A stretch of DNA of 37,998 bases from an uncultured Bacteroidaceae bacterium. Lineage in GTDB: Bacteria > Bacteroidota > Bacteroidia > Bacteroidales > Bacteroidaceae. The stretch lies in NCBI GenBank assembly GCA_934271655.1, contig CAKQRW010000033.1, positions 1 to 37,998 on the forward strand. Direction: 5' to 3'. The stretch's first letter is position 1. Every line of letters starts with the position of its first letter. The notes beneath the pieces are model-generated. The model was given only the letters and a program-made list of their open reading frames with translations, was not told the origin of the DNA and ran no database searches. The translations under genes and the position numbers were made by a program. Below are positions 1 to 7,323 of this stretch, in pieces.

Positions 1-140
1 GTAAGAAATGAGACGAAAATTTCTTTATTTATAAATGGTTGGAGCAATTGTTAATGTTTTTTCGTGGACAGTAGTGATTTAGGTGAACTATGGTGAAAAA
101 ATAATCTCCATGATTTTATCAATAAACAAGATAAATGTTA

Positions 141-148
141 TACCTTTG
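141..148 (+). promoter_or_regulatory. Promoter -7 element ahead of the NVEALA-like gene
   Basis: TACCTTTG matches the Bacteroidetes housekeeping -7 consensus TAnnTTTG. The upstream partner is weak: a TTTA near 115-118 with a spacer of about 22 bp. It lies about 90 bp before the chosen start, so it would give a short leader. Upstream of it (1-140) is AT-rich sequence with no gene that I can see. Confidence 0.5.
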
Positions 149-235
149 CAACCATCAAAGCTATAACTTCACATGCATTGACGTTATGAGCGGGTAAGAA
201 ATAAAAGAATGTATAACCTAAATAAATTAACAGCA

Positions 236-676
236 ATGAAAGCCATCAAAAAAAATGCTACCATTGTAGCATGCGTCGCAACAGCGGCATTCTGCGCATA
301 CGAGTCATACAATATGACTGAATCACGAAGAATGGAACAAAAACTTATGATTGATGAAAATGTAGAGGCTGTAAGCGCTTCTGGAGAATCCTCCATCAAT
401 CCCATATGGTTTAAAAGAATTATCGATGGAATCGTTTACTTGTGCGCTATAATTGAAGGTATTGAAACTTGCGTGCAAGCAAACGATTCAGATAGCAACT
501 CATCAAATACTTATCATGCGTGGGTATCACAGATGGAAACAAGGACAGTTCGTAAATCGGTGAATGGCAAAGAAATCCCAGTAATAGAGCATCTGTATAA
601 ATGTTCAGAGGTGAAAAGGACAGAAGGAAAAACAGAAAATGAATGCGACCAACTAGGCGAATTCAAGTGGATCTAA
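236..676 (+). CDS. NVEALA-like small exported protein
   Basis: A small protein of 146 residues from this start; an in-frame ATG at 209 would add nine. It opens with a lysine-containing, alanine-rich hydrophobic stretch (MKAIKKNATIVACVATAAF) that looks like a leader or signal segment. About 40 residues in comes ENVEAVSASGE, which resembles the conserved NVEALA...GE motif of the Bacteroidales NVEALA family, whose function is not known. The mature part has four cysteines in two pairs (residues 70 and 79, then 123 and 137), a second hydrophobic stretch around residues 60-78, and a charged C-terminus. It is longer than the usual NVEALA peptide. Two lipoproteins follow on the same strand, one with a CxxC motif. 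The motif is visible; the family assignment is inferred from it; no function is claimed. Confidence 0.6.
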   Translation: MKAIKKNATIVACVATAAFCAYESYNMTESRRMEQKLMIDENVEAVSASGESSINPIWFKRIIDGIVYLCAIIEGIETCVQANDSDSNSSNTYHAWVSQMETRTVRKSVNGKEIPVIEHLYKCSEVKRTEGKTENECDQLGEFKWI

Positions 677-985
677 ATTCTTGACCGAAGCATTCATTCG
701 CAAATATCATCTTTTTATTAATATTACCAATAAGTAGGTTTCCTAAGTTATTTTATGATACAAGAGCGAATCTCTCTCATATTTGCCACCCACCTTGATA
801 ATCTAAAATAATTTCGGATTCCTACTTAACAAACCATTTTTACGGGATGCATCTTGCTTTTTCCTATTCAGTATGAATTACCAGACTACCCTGTCGTAAC
901 ATTGAATTTATGTCTGAGTGAAAATTTCCCTTGTGAATTTTCCAATAGACTGAAAAAGCAAAATCTTATAGCCTTCCTTTAATGT
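677..985. other. Intergenic region, no gene seen
   Basis: About 310 bp of AT-rich sequence between the NVEALA-like gene and the beta-propeller gene. Short stretches resembling TAAGTAG/CTACTTA occur at about 731 and 822. I see no clear -7 element, hairpin terminator or ORF of note. Whether the propeller gene has its own promoter here cannot be told. Confidence 0.5.
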
Positions 986-2200
986 ATGAGAAAAAAAAGC
1001 AATTTTTCTTTATTCGGCAGCTTTTGTATTTTTACTATAACTGCAATTAATCAGGTGATGTATTTTCTATTTCCAATATGCGCCTGCCTGCTGTTTATCA
1101 TGTCCTGTTCGAAAACAGAATACAAGATGGAAAGACACATCTCAGAGATCGTGAAGATAGACCCTTCACAGGAAGATGTGCCATTGCAGGAAAATAATTA
1201 TGTCATCGATTCAATACGAGCACTCCATTTGCCCGAAAACGTGGAATACGTGAGCGTTGATAAATTCATAGTACAGAACAACAGAATATACATCATGGAT
1301 TCAGAAGTGAATAAAACCGTGTTCGTTTTCGACAACAACGGCAATTATTTATATAAACTGGGTGAAAGAGGGCGAGCCAAACATGAATATATCTATGGAC
1401 CCACGGACTTTTTTGTTGACAAAATGGAGAATGTCCATGTATTTGACAAGACGGGGCAAAAAGTATTAGCATTTGATAAAAGGGGTAAAATCTTCCGAGC
1501 AGTAAACACCCATGCGTTTTTTCCCGTTTCTTTTGGAATAACAAGCAACAACAGATACGCCTATTGCATGGAAGGAGGTGAAGAGGAAGAGCCTTCCATG
1601 TTGATGTGTGATTGGGACTTCTCTGATACAAAGGCTGTTCTACCCAATGCCGGACATTTTGTACTTGTGCCCAATCCTAACACATTCTTTCTGAATGACG
1701 ACTTGTTGTCTTATATTCCTCTCTTGTCTGACTCTGTTCTTGTGTACAGGGATGACACACTGGAGAAAGTCGTTCGTTTTGACTTTGGCAGAAAATTTCT
1801 GAGAAACGAGATTCCTGAAGCAGCCTACGACATCAGGACAAACATAAAAGGATATAAAGGTGTCTTAGCATTATATTCTTACCAAGAAACAGACAGTCTG
1901 ATACTGCTGGAATACTTGTATAAAGACACAGTCTGCAGGTGGCTCTTCAACAAGAACACAAAACAATCCTTCAGTTCCTACAATCTGTTTGAAGGAGCCA
2001 ATCCTGCAACAATGTATTACCTAAGAGGCAAACAAATGATAGGCTTGGTGAGGCAGGACGTTATGGAGGATTACCGGAAGGTCGCGCTGAAGAAAGACAA
2101 GTACTACTTGAAACATTTGGAAAGGACTCCGCAACCCATTAGGGATGTCATGGACGAAAAGGTGAAGGCGCCTCTTGTCATTTACTTTAGTATCAAGTGA
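986..2200 (+). CDS. 6-bladed beta-propeller lipoprotein
   Basis: A 404-residue putative lipoprotein. A lipobox (LFIMSC) puts the lipidated cysteine at residue 41. That leader is long; a second ATG at 1058 would leave a 16-residue leader without positive charge, so the start is uncertain. The mature part carries propeller-like repeats: IYIMDSEVNKTVFVFDNNGN (residues 101-120) followed by YLYKLGERGRAKHEY is the typical blade plus glycine-rich turn of Bacteroidales 6-bladed propeller proteins (TolB-like/DUF5128-type). Such proteins are expected on the outer or inner membrane as binding scaffolds; the ligand is unknown. The gene is only 6 bp from the next lipoprotein gene, so the two are almost surely co-transcribed. 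Low GC compared with genes after 3 kb. Confidence 0.75.
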   Translation: MRKKSNFSLFGSFCIFTITAINQVMYFLFPICACLLFIMSCSKTEYKMERHISEIVKIDPSQEDVPLQENNYVIDSIRALHLPENVEYVSVDKFIVQNNRIYIMDSEVNKTVFVFDNNGNYLYKLGERGRAKHEYIYGPTDFFVDKMENVHVFDKTGQKVLAFDKRGKIFRAVNTHAFFPVSFGITSNNRYAYCMEGGEEEEPSMLMCDWDFSDTKAVLPNAGHFVLVPNPNTFFLNDDLLSYIPLLSDSVLVYRDDTLEKVVRFDFGRKFLRNEIPEAAYDIRTNIKGYKGVLALYSYQETDSLILLEYLYKDTVCRWLFNKNTKQSFSSYNLFEGANPATMYYLRGKQMIGLVRQDVMEDYRKVALKKDKYYLKHLERTPQPIRDVMDEKVKAPLVIYFSIK

Positions 2201-2206
2201 AAAAAT

Positions 2207-2773
2207 ATGAGAAAAATTTCTGTATGTCTGCTGATATGCAGCATTCTTATATGTGCAGGATGCACATCTCGTGACAGAATAAAATATGTTGTTTCGGAGT
2301 TTGAGTCACAGAAGGTGGTGGTGCCCTTTCAAAAGATGTCCTGCTGGATAAACGATTCCGCGCAGCAAGTTCGTCCATGGGAGAACGCAAAGATGAAACT
2401 CATCGTATACATAGACTCTGCGTTGTGCACCGAATGCACGTTGCGCAAACTTTACATGTGGAAAGATTTTATAAATATGGAACAGGAATATGATGATGAT
2501 TTCTATATCTTTTTCATTTTCCAGCCCTCTTCGAAGGCGAGTGAGTCTGCTCTAGTGTCCAAATTTCGTCTTGCTGAAATCAATCATCCTATGTATGTAG
2601 ACAAAAACGGCGAACTGCTGAAGGAGAACCCGCACATTCCGAGCGAAAGCATGTGCCACACTTTTCTCCTAAACAGAGAAGGCAATGTGGTGCTTGTAGG
2701 AGAGCCGCTCTTTCGAGCTCGCATAGAGAAAAGACTAAGAGATATTGTTACAAAAGAGTTGAAGAATAGATGA
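2207..2773 (+). CDS. Thioredoxin-like lipoprotein
   Basis: A 188-residue protein with a lipoprotein signal peptide (lipobox ICAGC, cysteine 19). After a beta strand, MKLIVYIDSALCTEC, it has a CTEC motif (C74, C77) where thioredoxin-fold proteins keep their redox pair. Later segments, HPMYVDKNGELL and HTFLLNREGNVVLVGEP, match the strand-turn-strand end of TlpA/AhpC-type thioredoxin domains. It may act as an envelope thiol oxidoreductase. It begins 6 bp after the propeller gene and follows a cysteine-containing NVEALA-like protein, so a role in handling disulphides of that product is an inference from context only. Confidence 0.65.
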   Translation: MRKISVCLLICSILICAGCTSRDRIKYVVSEFESQKVVVPFQKMSCWINDSAQQVRPWENAKMKLIVYIDSALCTECTLRKLYMWKDFINMEQEYDDDFYIFFIFQPSSKASESALVSKFRLAEINHPMYVDKNGELLKENPHIPSESMCHTFLLNREGNVVLVGEPLFRARIEKRLRDIVTKELKNR

Positions 2774-2918
2774 TTCCCTTTTTCAAATCTTTTTCCTATA
2801 GTGCAACTTAAAACCTGAAAGGAGAATATGCACTGCCAGACCAATCTCCTGTCTATAATCACATCATCCAACACGCAAGCACTTTTTCCACTACTCGGGA
2901 AAATATTTGACAAATAAG

Positions 2919-2949
2919 TTGCAAGGTAAAATAAAAAGCCGTACCTTTG
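2919..2949 (+). promoter_or_regulatory. greA promoter
   Basis: TTG at 2919-2921, a 20 bp spacer, and TACCTTTG at 2942-2949 fit the Bacteroidetes -33/-7 pattern. Transcription from here would leave a leader of about 115 nt before greA. Confidence 0.75.
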
Positions 2950-2964
2950 CAAAAGATAATGTAA

Positions 2965-3004
2965 CGAAAGGGTTCCGGCTCCACATGAGTTGGAATTCTT
3001 TTCG
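2965..3004 (+). promoter_or_regulatory. Hairpin in the greA leader
   Basis: Two arms, CGAAA-ggg-TTCC and GGAA-ttc-TTTTCG, can pair around an internal loop. The hairpin lies wholly inside the predicted greA 5' leader and is not followed by a clean T-run, so it looks like a leader structure more than a terminator. Function unknown. Confidence 0.35.
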
Positions 3005-3069
3005 TATGTTATAAGAGTTTGTATTTTTATCATTAACCTAACAAAGGAAATCAACAAAAACAAATAACC

Positions 3070-3540
3070 ATGGCATACATGTCACAAGAGGGTTACGATA
3101 AACTTCGTGCCCAGATTAAGCAGTTGGAAGAAGTCGAAAGACCAGAGGTAATACGACAGATAGCAGAGGCACGCGAAAAGGGCGACCTTTCAGAGAACGC
3201 AGAGTATGACGCTGCAAAAGAGGCACAGGGCAAGCTTGAGAGCAAGATAGCCCAACTGAAGGCCACACTTGCCGAGGCAAAAATTCTCGACCCCTCAAAG
3301 CTCACAAAGACAGACGAGGTACAGATACTCTCAAAGGTGGAGATGAAGAACGTGGACAACGGCATGAAGGTGACCTACACCATCGTCAGCGAGGGCGAGG
3401 CCAACCTGAGAGAAGGCAAAATATCCATCAAGACTCCTATTGCCCAGGGACTCCTAGGCAAAAAGGTGGGAGACATCGCAGAGGTGAATGTTCCGCGAGG
3501 CGTGATGAAGTTTGAGATCATGAGCATCAGCTTCGGATAA
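3070..3540 (+). CDS. greA: Transcription elongation factor GreA
   Basis: A 156-residue protein of normal GreA length. The N-terminal half is a coiled coil (about residues 5-75) with the conserved tip motif GDLSENAEYDAAKE, whose acidic residues reach the RNA polymerase active site and stimulate cleavage of backtracked transcripts. The C-terminal half has the FKBP-like fold (GEADL-type segment near 108 and the closing PRGVMKFEIMSI). It has its own promoter and is followed 52 bp later by a HIT-family gene on the same strand, a common Bacteroidales pairing. Confidence 0.96.
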   Translation: MAYMSQEGYDKLRAQIKQLEEVERPEVIRQIAEAREKGDLSENAEYDAAKEAQGKLESKIAQLKATLAEAKILDPSKLTKTDEVQILSKVEMKNVDNGMKVTYTIVSEGEANLREGKISIKTPIAQGLLGKKVGDIAEVNVPRGVMKFEIMSISFG

Positions 3541-3592
3541 TCTGCCACCGCAAGAAGAACAAAGAACATCTTATTTAAAAACACATCTGATT

Positions 3593-3988
3593 ATGAGTCT
3601 GTTCACAAAAATTGCAGAAGGTGAGATACCTTCATACAAGTGCGCAGAAAACGATGAGTTCTACGCATTTCTCGACATCAACCCTCTGGTGAAAGGCCAC
3701 ACGCTGGTCATTCCACGCAGAGAAGTGGATTACATCTTCGACATGGAAGATGACGAGCTGGCACGCTTTGAGGTGTTTGCCAAGAAGGTGGCCATCGCCA
3801 TCAAAGCAGCTTTTCCTTGCATCAAGGTAGGACAGGCGGTGCTTGGACTGGAGGTGCCTCATGCACATATCCACCTTGTGCCTATGCAGAGCGAGGGTGA
3901 CCTGAACTTCAGCAACAAGAAGCTCTCCCTCACGCCAGAGGAGATGCAGGAGATAGCGGACAAGATATACAAGGAGTTTTCCAAATAA
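3593..3988 (+). CDS. HIT-family nucleotide-binding protein
   Basis: A 131-residue histidine-triad protein, probably a purine nucleoside phosphoramidase or a related nucleotide hydrolase (HinT-like). The opening SLFTKIAEGEIPSYK is the family's N-terminal signature. GHTLVIPRREV supplies the nucleotide-binding strand. The triad is PHAHIHLVP with H90, H92 and H94. It lies between greA and the YgjP-like gene with short spacers, so it is likely co-transcribed with both. The exact substrate cannot be read from the sequence. Confidence 0.92.
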   Translation: MSLFTKIAEGEIPSYKCAENDEFYAFLDINPLVKGHTLVIPRREVDYIFDMEDDELARFEVFAKKVAIAIKAAFPCIKVGQAVLGLEVPHAHIHLVPMQSEGDLNFSNKKLSLTPEEMQEIADKIYKEFSK

Positions 3989-4006
3989 TTTTCCCCAGAA
4001 GGCTAT

Positions 4007-4546
4007 ATGACCTACCAGGATCCTGATTTTGGAACAGTGACATTGACCGTCAACCCGAGAGCGCGTGGCATCATCATGCGCCCTCAGGTTGACGGTCTTC
4101 GTGTCACCGTGTTCAACGGTGTCAAGCTGTCATTCGTCAAGGACACGATAGACCGTTTCCGCAAGCGACTATTGACCAAGCAGGCCGCACTCAAGAGCCA
4201 GGCTGTCAGCACTGCCGCCGAGGTGGCGCAGATGCGCGCGGAGGCCAACACTATCCTGCCGCCGAGACTGGCCGAACTGGCTCAGGCATGCGGATTCAGC
4301 TACACGTCTGTCACCATCCGCCCGTCCAAGACACGCTGGGGATCATGCTCCGCCCACAACAGCATCAACCTGTCGCTCTATCTGATGAAGGTGCCGCCGC
4401 ATCTGCGCGACTATGTGATGCTGCACGAACTGTGCCACACCGTACACCACGACCATTCCGAGAAGTTCTGGATGCTCATGGACAAGGTGACAGGCGGCAA
4501 AGCCAAGGCCCTAAGAGCCGAGCTGAGGCAATACAACACGCTATGA
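4007..4546 (+). CDS. YgjP/SprT-like zinc metallopeptidase (DUF45)
   Basis: A 179-residue protein of the YgjP-like metallopeptidase family. The zinc site is HELCH (H140, E141, H144) with a third ligand in the DHSEKFW segment (H150), the normal HExxH...H spacing of this family. The upstream TRWGSCS (residues 109-115) is the other family hallmark. The N-terminal 60 residues form the usual beta-rich and helical lead-in. The physiological substrate of the family is not well established. It starts 18 bp after the HIT gene and ends the greA transcription unit ahead of a terminator. Confidence 0.9.
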   Translation: MTYQDPDFGTVTLTVNPRARGIIMRPQVDGLRVTVFNGVKLSFVKDTIDRFRKRLLTKQAALKSQAVSTAAEVAQMRAEANTILPPRLAELAQACGFSYTSVTIRPSKTRWGSCSAHNSINLSLYLMKVPPHLRDYVMLHELCHTVHHDHSEKFWMLMDKVTGGKAKALRAELRQYNTL

Positions 4547-4601
4547 GGCATGCAGCAAGTGTATTTCCCGCCGCAAATGACTTTGAGATTCTATAGTCAA
4601 T

Positions 4602-4629
4602 AAGCATTGCCTTATCGGCAAAGCTTTTT
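4602..4629 (+). terminator. Terminator of the greA-HIT-ygjP unit
   Basis: AAGC/GCTT and TTGCC/GGCAA arms with one A-A mismatch form a hairpin with a TTATC loop, followed by a T-run. It lies 55 bp after the metallopeptidase stop. Confidence 0.65.
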
Positions 4630-4667
4630 CACCCACTTCACCAACAATATAAACACAAACACGCACC

Positions 4668-5093
4668 ATGCTTACACAAGAAGAATGTGATTTTCTCCAC
4701 TCACGCATGAAGGGTACGCTCATCGAAGCCCTTGGCATGCGTTTCCTGCCAACAGACGACGAATATGCCGTGGCTGAGATGCCCATATGCCCGGCTACAC
4801 GGCAATATCTCGGCATCCTCCATGGCGGAGCCTCGCTGTCGCTCGCTGAGACCATTGCAGGAGTAGGGTCACTACACCTGACCAAGTATGACACCGACTA
4901 TGCCGTATGCGGCACAGAGGTGAGCGGCAGCCATGTGGCCATGTCTGCTACTGAGGGTGTGGTCTACGGCAAGGCCCGACTCATACATGCCGGCAAAAGC
5001 ACCCATGTGTGGAATGTGGACATCGTCGGCGAGGACGGCAGCGTCATCTCTGTAGAGAGAGTGACAAACCGCATCATTAAAATAAAGAAATGA
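4668..5093 (+). CDS. Hotdog-fold thioesterase (PaaI/MenI-like)
   Basis: A 141-residue hotdog thioesterase. The segment LGILHGGASLSLAETIAGVGS (starting at residue 48) has the HGG motif and the catalytic glutamate (E61) of the PaaI/YbdB/MenI family. Related Bacteroidetes enzymes include the 1,4-dihydroxy-2-naphthoyl-CoA hydrolase of menaquinone synthesis, but no men gene is next to it here, so the substrate is left open. It sits alone between the greA-unit terminator and the convergent histidine kinase gene. Confidence 0.85.
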   Translation: MLTQEECDFLHSRMKGTLIEALGMRFLPTDDEYAVAEMPICPATRQYLGILHGGASLSLAETIAGVGSLHLTKYDTDYAVCGTEVSGSHVAMSATEGVVYGKARLIHAGKSTHVWNVDIVGEDGSVISVERVTNRIIKIKK

Positions 5094-5097
5094 AAAT

Positions 5098-5121
5098 AGG
5101 CAAGGACATGAAACCTTGCCT
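5098..5121 (-). terminator. Terminator of the histidine kinase gene
   Basis: Perfect 8 bp arms AGGCAAGG/CCTTGCCT around an 8 nt loop. On the minus strand the hairpin is followed by ATTTTCATTTCTTTATTTT, a T-rich tail, so it should end leftward transcription. It starts a few bases after the convergent thioesterase stop codon. Confidence 0.65.
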
Positions 5122-5132
5122 GTCACAGCCCG

Positions 5133-6173
5133 TCAATGGGCCTTGTCTATCTCAAAGAAGAACTCCGTGCCGTATCCTTCTTCTGACTTGAACCACACAT
5201 GTCCCTTCAGATAATTCTCTCCGATGAGCTTCATGCTGTAGGTGCCAAGGCCACGGCCTGAGCCCTTGGTGGTGTTGCCGTAGATGAACACACGGCTCTT
5301 TATATCTTCAGGCATCACAGCATCGTTATGCACAGAGTAAACAATCTTGTCGCCCACTGAGCGCGCCCTGACCGTGACTGTCGTACCGCTGCTTGCCTCA
5401 CATGCGTTCTTCACCATATTGTGTATGACCCTATTCACCAAAGGCTTGTCGGAATCGAGTTCCTCATCTGCCAGTGCCGACTCCACCTTCAGGGTGACAG
5501 CCCACATGTCCATCGACACCGGCACAAGACTCTCATGCACGAAGTCTACCACCTCACTTGCCTTGAATCTGAAACTCTTTGTCTGGAGAATGCCGTTCTT
5601 GGCATAGATAAGGTCACGCTGAGCCGTTATCTCGTCCATGAGCTGGCTTGATATGCCCTTGACTATATGAAGCATCTCAGCCGGATCGCCAAATTCCATA
5701 CACTCAAGGATGCCGTTCAAGGCTCCTGAGAGATTGAGCAAGTCGTGGAAGAAGATGCGCTCCATCATGAACTCACGATGCTGGTCAGTCTTGTCCACCA
5801 GCAGCACCACCGAGTATGTCTTTCCTTTATATGACACAGGAGTAGAGATGGCATGCACGCTATAGTCGCTGTTCTCATTCACCAGAAGCTCTGTGTCGAC
5901 TTCCATCTTTGTCTTGGTCTGGAGAGAGTCCTTCACCATAGAGCGCAACTTGCACAGGCTGCAATTCTCATGAGTGCCGCAGCCTCCTTTTGAATTGACC
6001 GCATTGGAACACTTGAGCAAGTCGCCGGGGCTCATCTTTGGCCCTTCCTCCATAGAGGAGTAGTTGACGTACAATATGCGCAAATCCTCGTCCAGCACCA
6101 GGAATGTGGTGCCCGCGTCCTTCATTATCTTATTGTCTCTTATGATGGAATATAACTCGTCTTTTGTTATCAT
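5133..6173 (-). CDS. Soluble sensor histidine kinase with PAS domain and cysteine cluster
   Basis: A 346-residue kinase with no membrane segment. The N-terminal PAS-like domain (about residues 20-130) contains C55, GGC65G, C71 and C74, a spacing also known from other PAS-type sensor kinases and suited to binding a metal, iron-sulphur centre or zinc. The dimerisation helix has ERIFFHDLLNLSG, with H143 the likely phosphoacceptor. The ATPase domain has the N-box NMVKNACEAS (N252, N256, E259), a weak G1 box (VHNDAVMP), and a clear G2 box GSGRGLGTYSMK (residues 304-315). No response regulator lies nearby, so it is an orphan kinase. It probably senses redox state or oxygen in the cytoplasm; this is an inference from the cysteines. 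Confidence 0.88.
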   Translation of the reverse strand: MITKDELYSIIRDNKIMKDAGTTFLVLDEDLRILYVNYSSMEEGPKMSPGDLLKCSNAVNSKGGCGTHENCSLCKLRSMVKDSLQTKTKMEVDTELLVNENSDYSVHAISTPVSYKGKTYSVVLLVDKTDQHREFMMERIFFHDLLNLSGALNGILECMEFGDPAEMLHIVKGISSQLMDEITAQRDLIYAKNGILQTKSFRFKASEVVDFVHESLVPVSMDMWAVTLKVESALADEELDSDKPLVNRVIHNMVKNACEASSGTTVTVRARSVGDKIVYSVHNDAVMPEDIKSRVFIYGNTTKGSGRGLGTYSMKLIGENYLKGHVWFKSEEGYGTEFFFEIDKAH

Positions 6174-6279
6174 ACCTGCTTTAGTTTCTGGAGTTTTATC
6201 ATGTTACATAATATATTTATAAACCTCTCCATGCCGAATGACATTGTGACATAGCCGTATGGCTGTCGTGATTCATTTG

Positions 6280-6309
6280 CAAATATACATTTTTCTCGCA
6301 TATTTACAA
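6280..6309 (-). promoter_or_regulatory. Promoter of the histidine kinase gene
   Basis: Read leftward: TTG (6309-6307), 19 bp, TATATTTG (6287-6280). A good match to the Bacteroidetes consensus, about 100 bp before the kinase start. Confidence 0.75.
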
Positions 6310-6464
6310 CATTTATTGCTATATATTTAACTTTTCTTATAACCAAGAGACTCCTTATACTCTATTTTGTATACTACTGCTCTAAAGAGCAAATCTTCCG
6401 ACATTTCCTGCTGACTGCATTGGACAATAATGATGAGCACCCGCTCGTCATTTTCACACGGGCT

Positions 6465-6640
6465 GCAAGAAAAAAGCCCAGCGAACATCGCTGGGCTTTT
6501 TCGTGTTATAATAACACACGAAGTTGGTTTAAGAGAATTGGGCCTTGCCAATTGCGTGCCTTGGTTTTCACCTCGGCGGGAGGACTCCAGAACTTCTCAG
6601 CTCAAGTCCCGATAGGTTTTAGGTTTAGTTAAGCATTGTA
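6465..6640 (-). ncRNA. Candidate structured small RNA
   Basis: The stretch between the anti-sigma gene and the kinase promoter is rich in helices when read leftward. GCC-GA-GGT closes a GAAA tetraloop with ACC-AA-GGC (6577-6558). AATTGG pairs with CCAATT (6553-6536). GAAGTT pairs with AACTTC (6596-6591 with 6525-6520), enclosing both hairpins. An alternative arm, AGTCC with GGACT, extends to CGGG/CCCG (6611-6605 with 6586-6577). It ends in a strong intrinsic terminator. There is no convincing protein in it and I could not place it in a known RNA family. It could instead be a structured 3' end of the sigma/anti-sigma transcript. The 5' end is a guess. Confidence 0.42.
6471..6501 (-). terminator. 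Strong intrinsic terminator of the candidate RNA
   Basis: A perfect 14 bp stem (AAAAAGCCCAGCGA against TCGCTGGGCTTTTT) with a 3 nt loop; the leftward strand ends in a run of six T. It would also work rightward. It lies about 200 bp beyond the anti-sigma stop codon. Confidence 0.9.
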
Positions 6641-6703
6641 TGTTTTATAAGCATTGAATTGATATGTTTAGTCTTAAAGTAAATCCTTTCTGATGTGCGA
6701 GAC

Positions 6704-7207
6704 CTACTGCACTTCCCCATCACCAGTCTTTACCGTGATGGCCGAATCGCTGACAGCCTTCATCTCAGCCTGGTTCACATCCTTTATACGGATGATTTGC
6801 TGGACATCATCTGTCTTGATGTAAGTGCCTGTAGCTACGCTGTTCTTGTCTTCAGCCTCATGCTCGCCTATCGCATGCTCTGCGGCTCTGCCGATGGTAA
6901 GCGCGATAGCCACTATGGCTGCGGCCTTGAAGAACGGGGCGAAACGACGTGGACTGAAACGGATGACGCGGGCTTTTCTTGAGCCCTCCTCCTGTTTTCT
7001 CACCAGTTCCATCATATGCTTGTCGAAACTTTCATCAAGTCCCTCCGCCTTAGCTTCTGTCTCGTAGCGGAACAGATCAGCATACTGGCTCAAATGCCCT
7101 GGCACATCCTCCTGAGAGAAGAAAGCCTTCAGTATCTGTTCCTCCTGCACTGTGGTCGTGCATTCGAAATAGCTTTCGAGCAACTGTTCGATGTATTTAT
7201 AATCCAT
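6704..7207 (-). CDS. Single-pass membrane protein, likely anti-sigma factor
   Basis: A 167-residue protein starting MDYKYIEQLLESYFECTTT; an upstream in-frame start at 7249 adds a proline- and glutamine-rich piece and is less likely. The N-terminal helix plus TVQEEQILKAFFSQED resembles the short cytoplasmic domain of Bacteroidetes anti-sigma-like proteins encoded after ECF sigma genes. One membrane segment lies at about residues 90-108 (FAPFFKAAAIVAIALTIG). The C-terminal part of about 55 residues would then be periplasmic. It begins 116 bp after the sigma factor gene on the same strand. The anti-sigma role is inferred from position and topology; no zinc-binding HxxxCxxC motif is present. Confidence 0.55.
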   Translation of the reverse strand: MDYKYIEQLLESYFECTTTVQEEQILKAFFSQEDVPGHLSQYADLFRYETEAKAEGLDESFDKHMMELVRKQEEGSRKARVIRFSPRRFAPFFKAAAIVAIALTIGRAAEHAIGEHEAEDKNSVATGTYIKTDDVQQIIRIKDVNQAEMKAVSDSAITVKTGDGEVQ

Positions 7208-7323
7208 GTTCCGTTGTTGTTTTGGACCTGGCCTCGTCCCGTCTGGCACGCAGCCTCAGCCCTGCATTTTGTCGTCCTCTTTTGTGACGCTTCTATTATG
7301 TTGACGGATGAGACTTGGAAAAG

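Noticed and set aside
6590..6611. A tRNA or tmRNA T-arm (CTCAAGTCCC-like stretch on the plus strand)
   Set aside because: The flanking bases do not form a 5 bp T-stem or an acceptor stem, and no anticodon arm is found.
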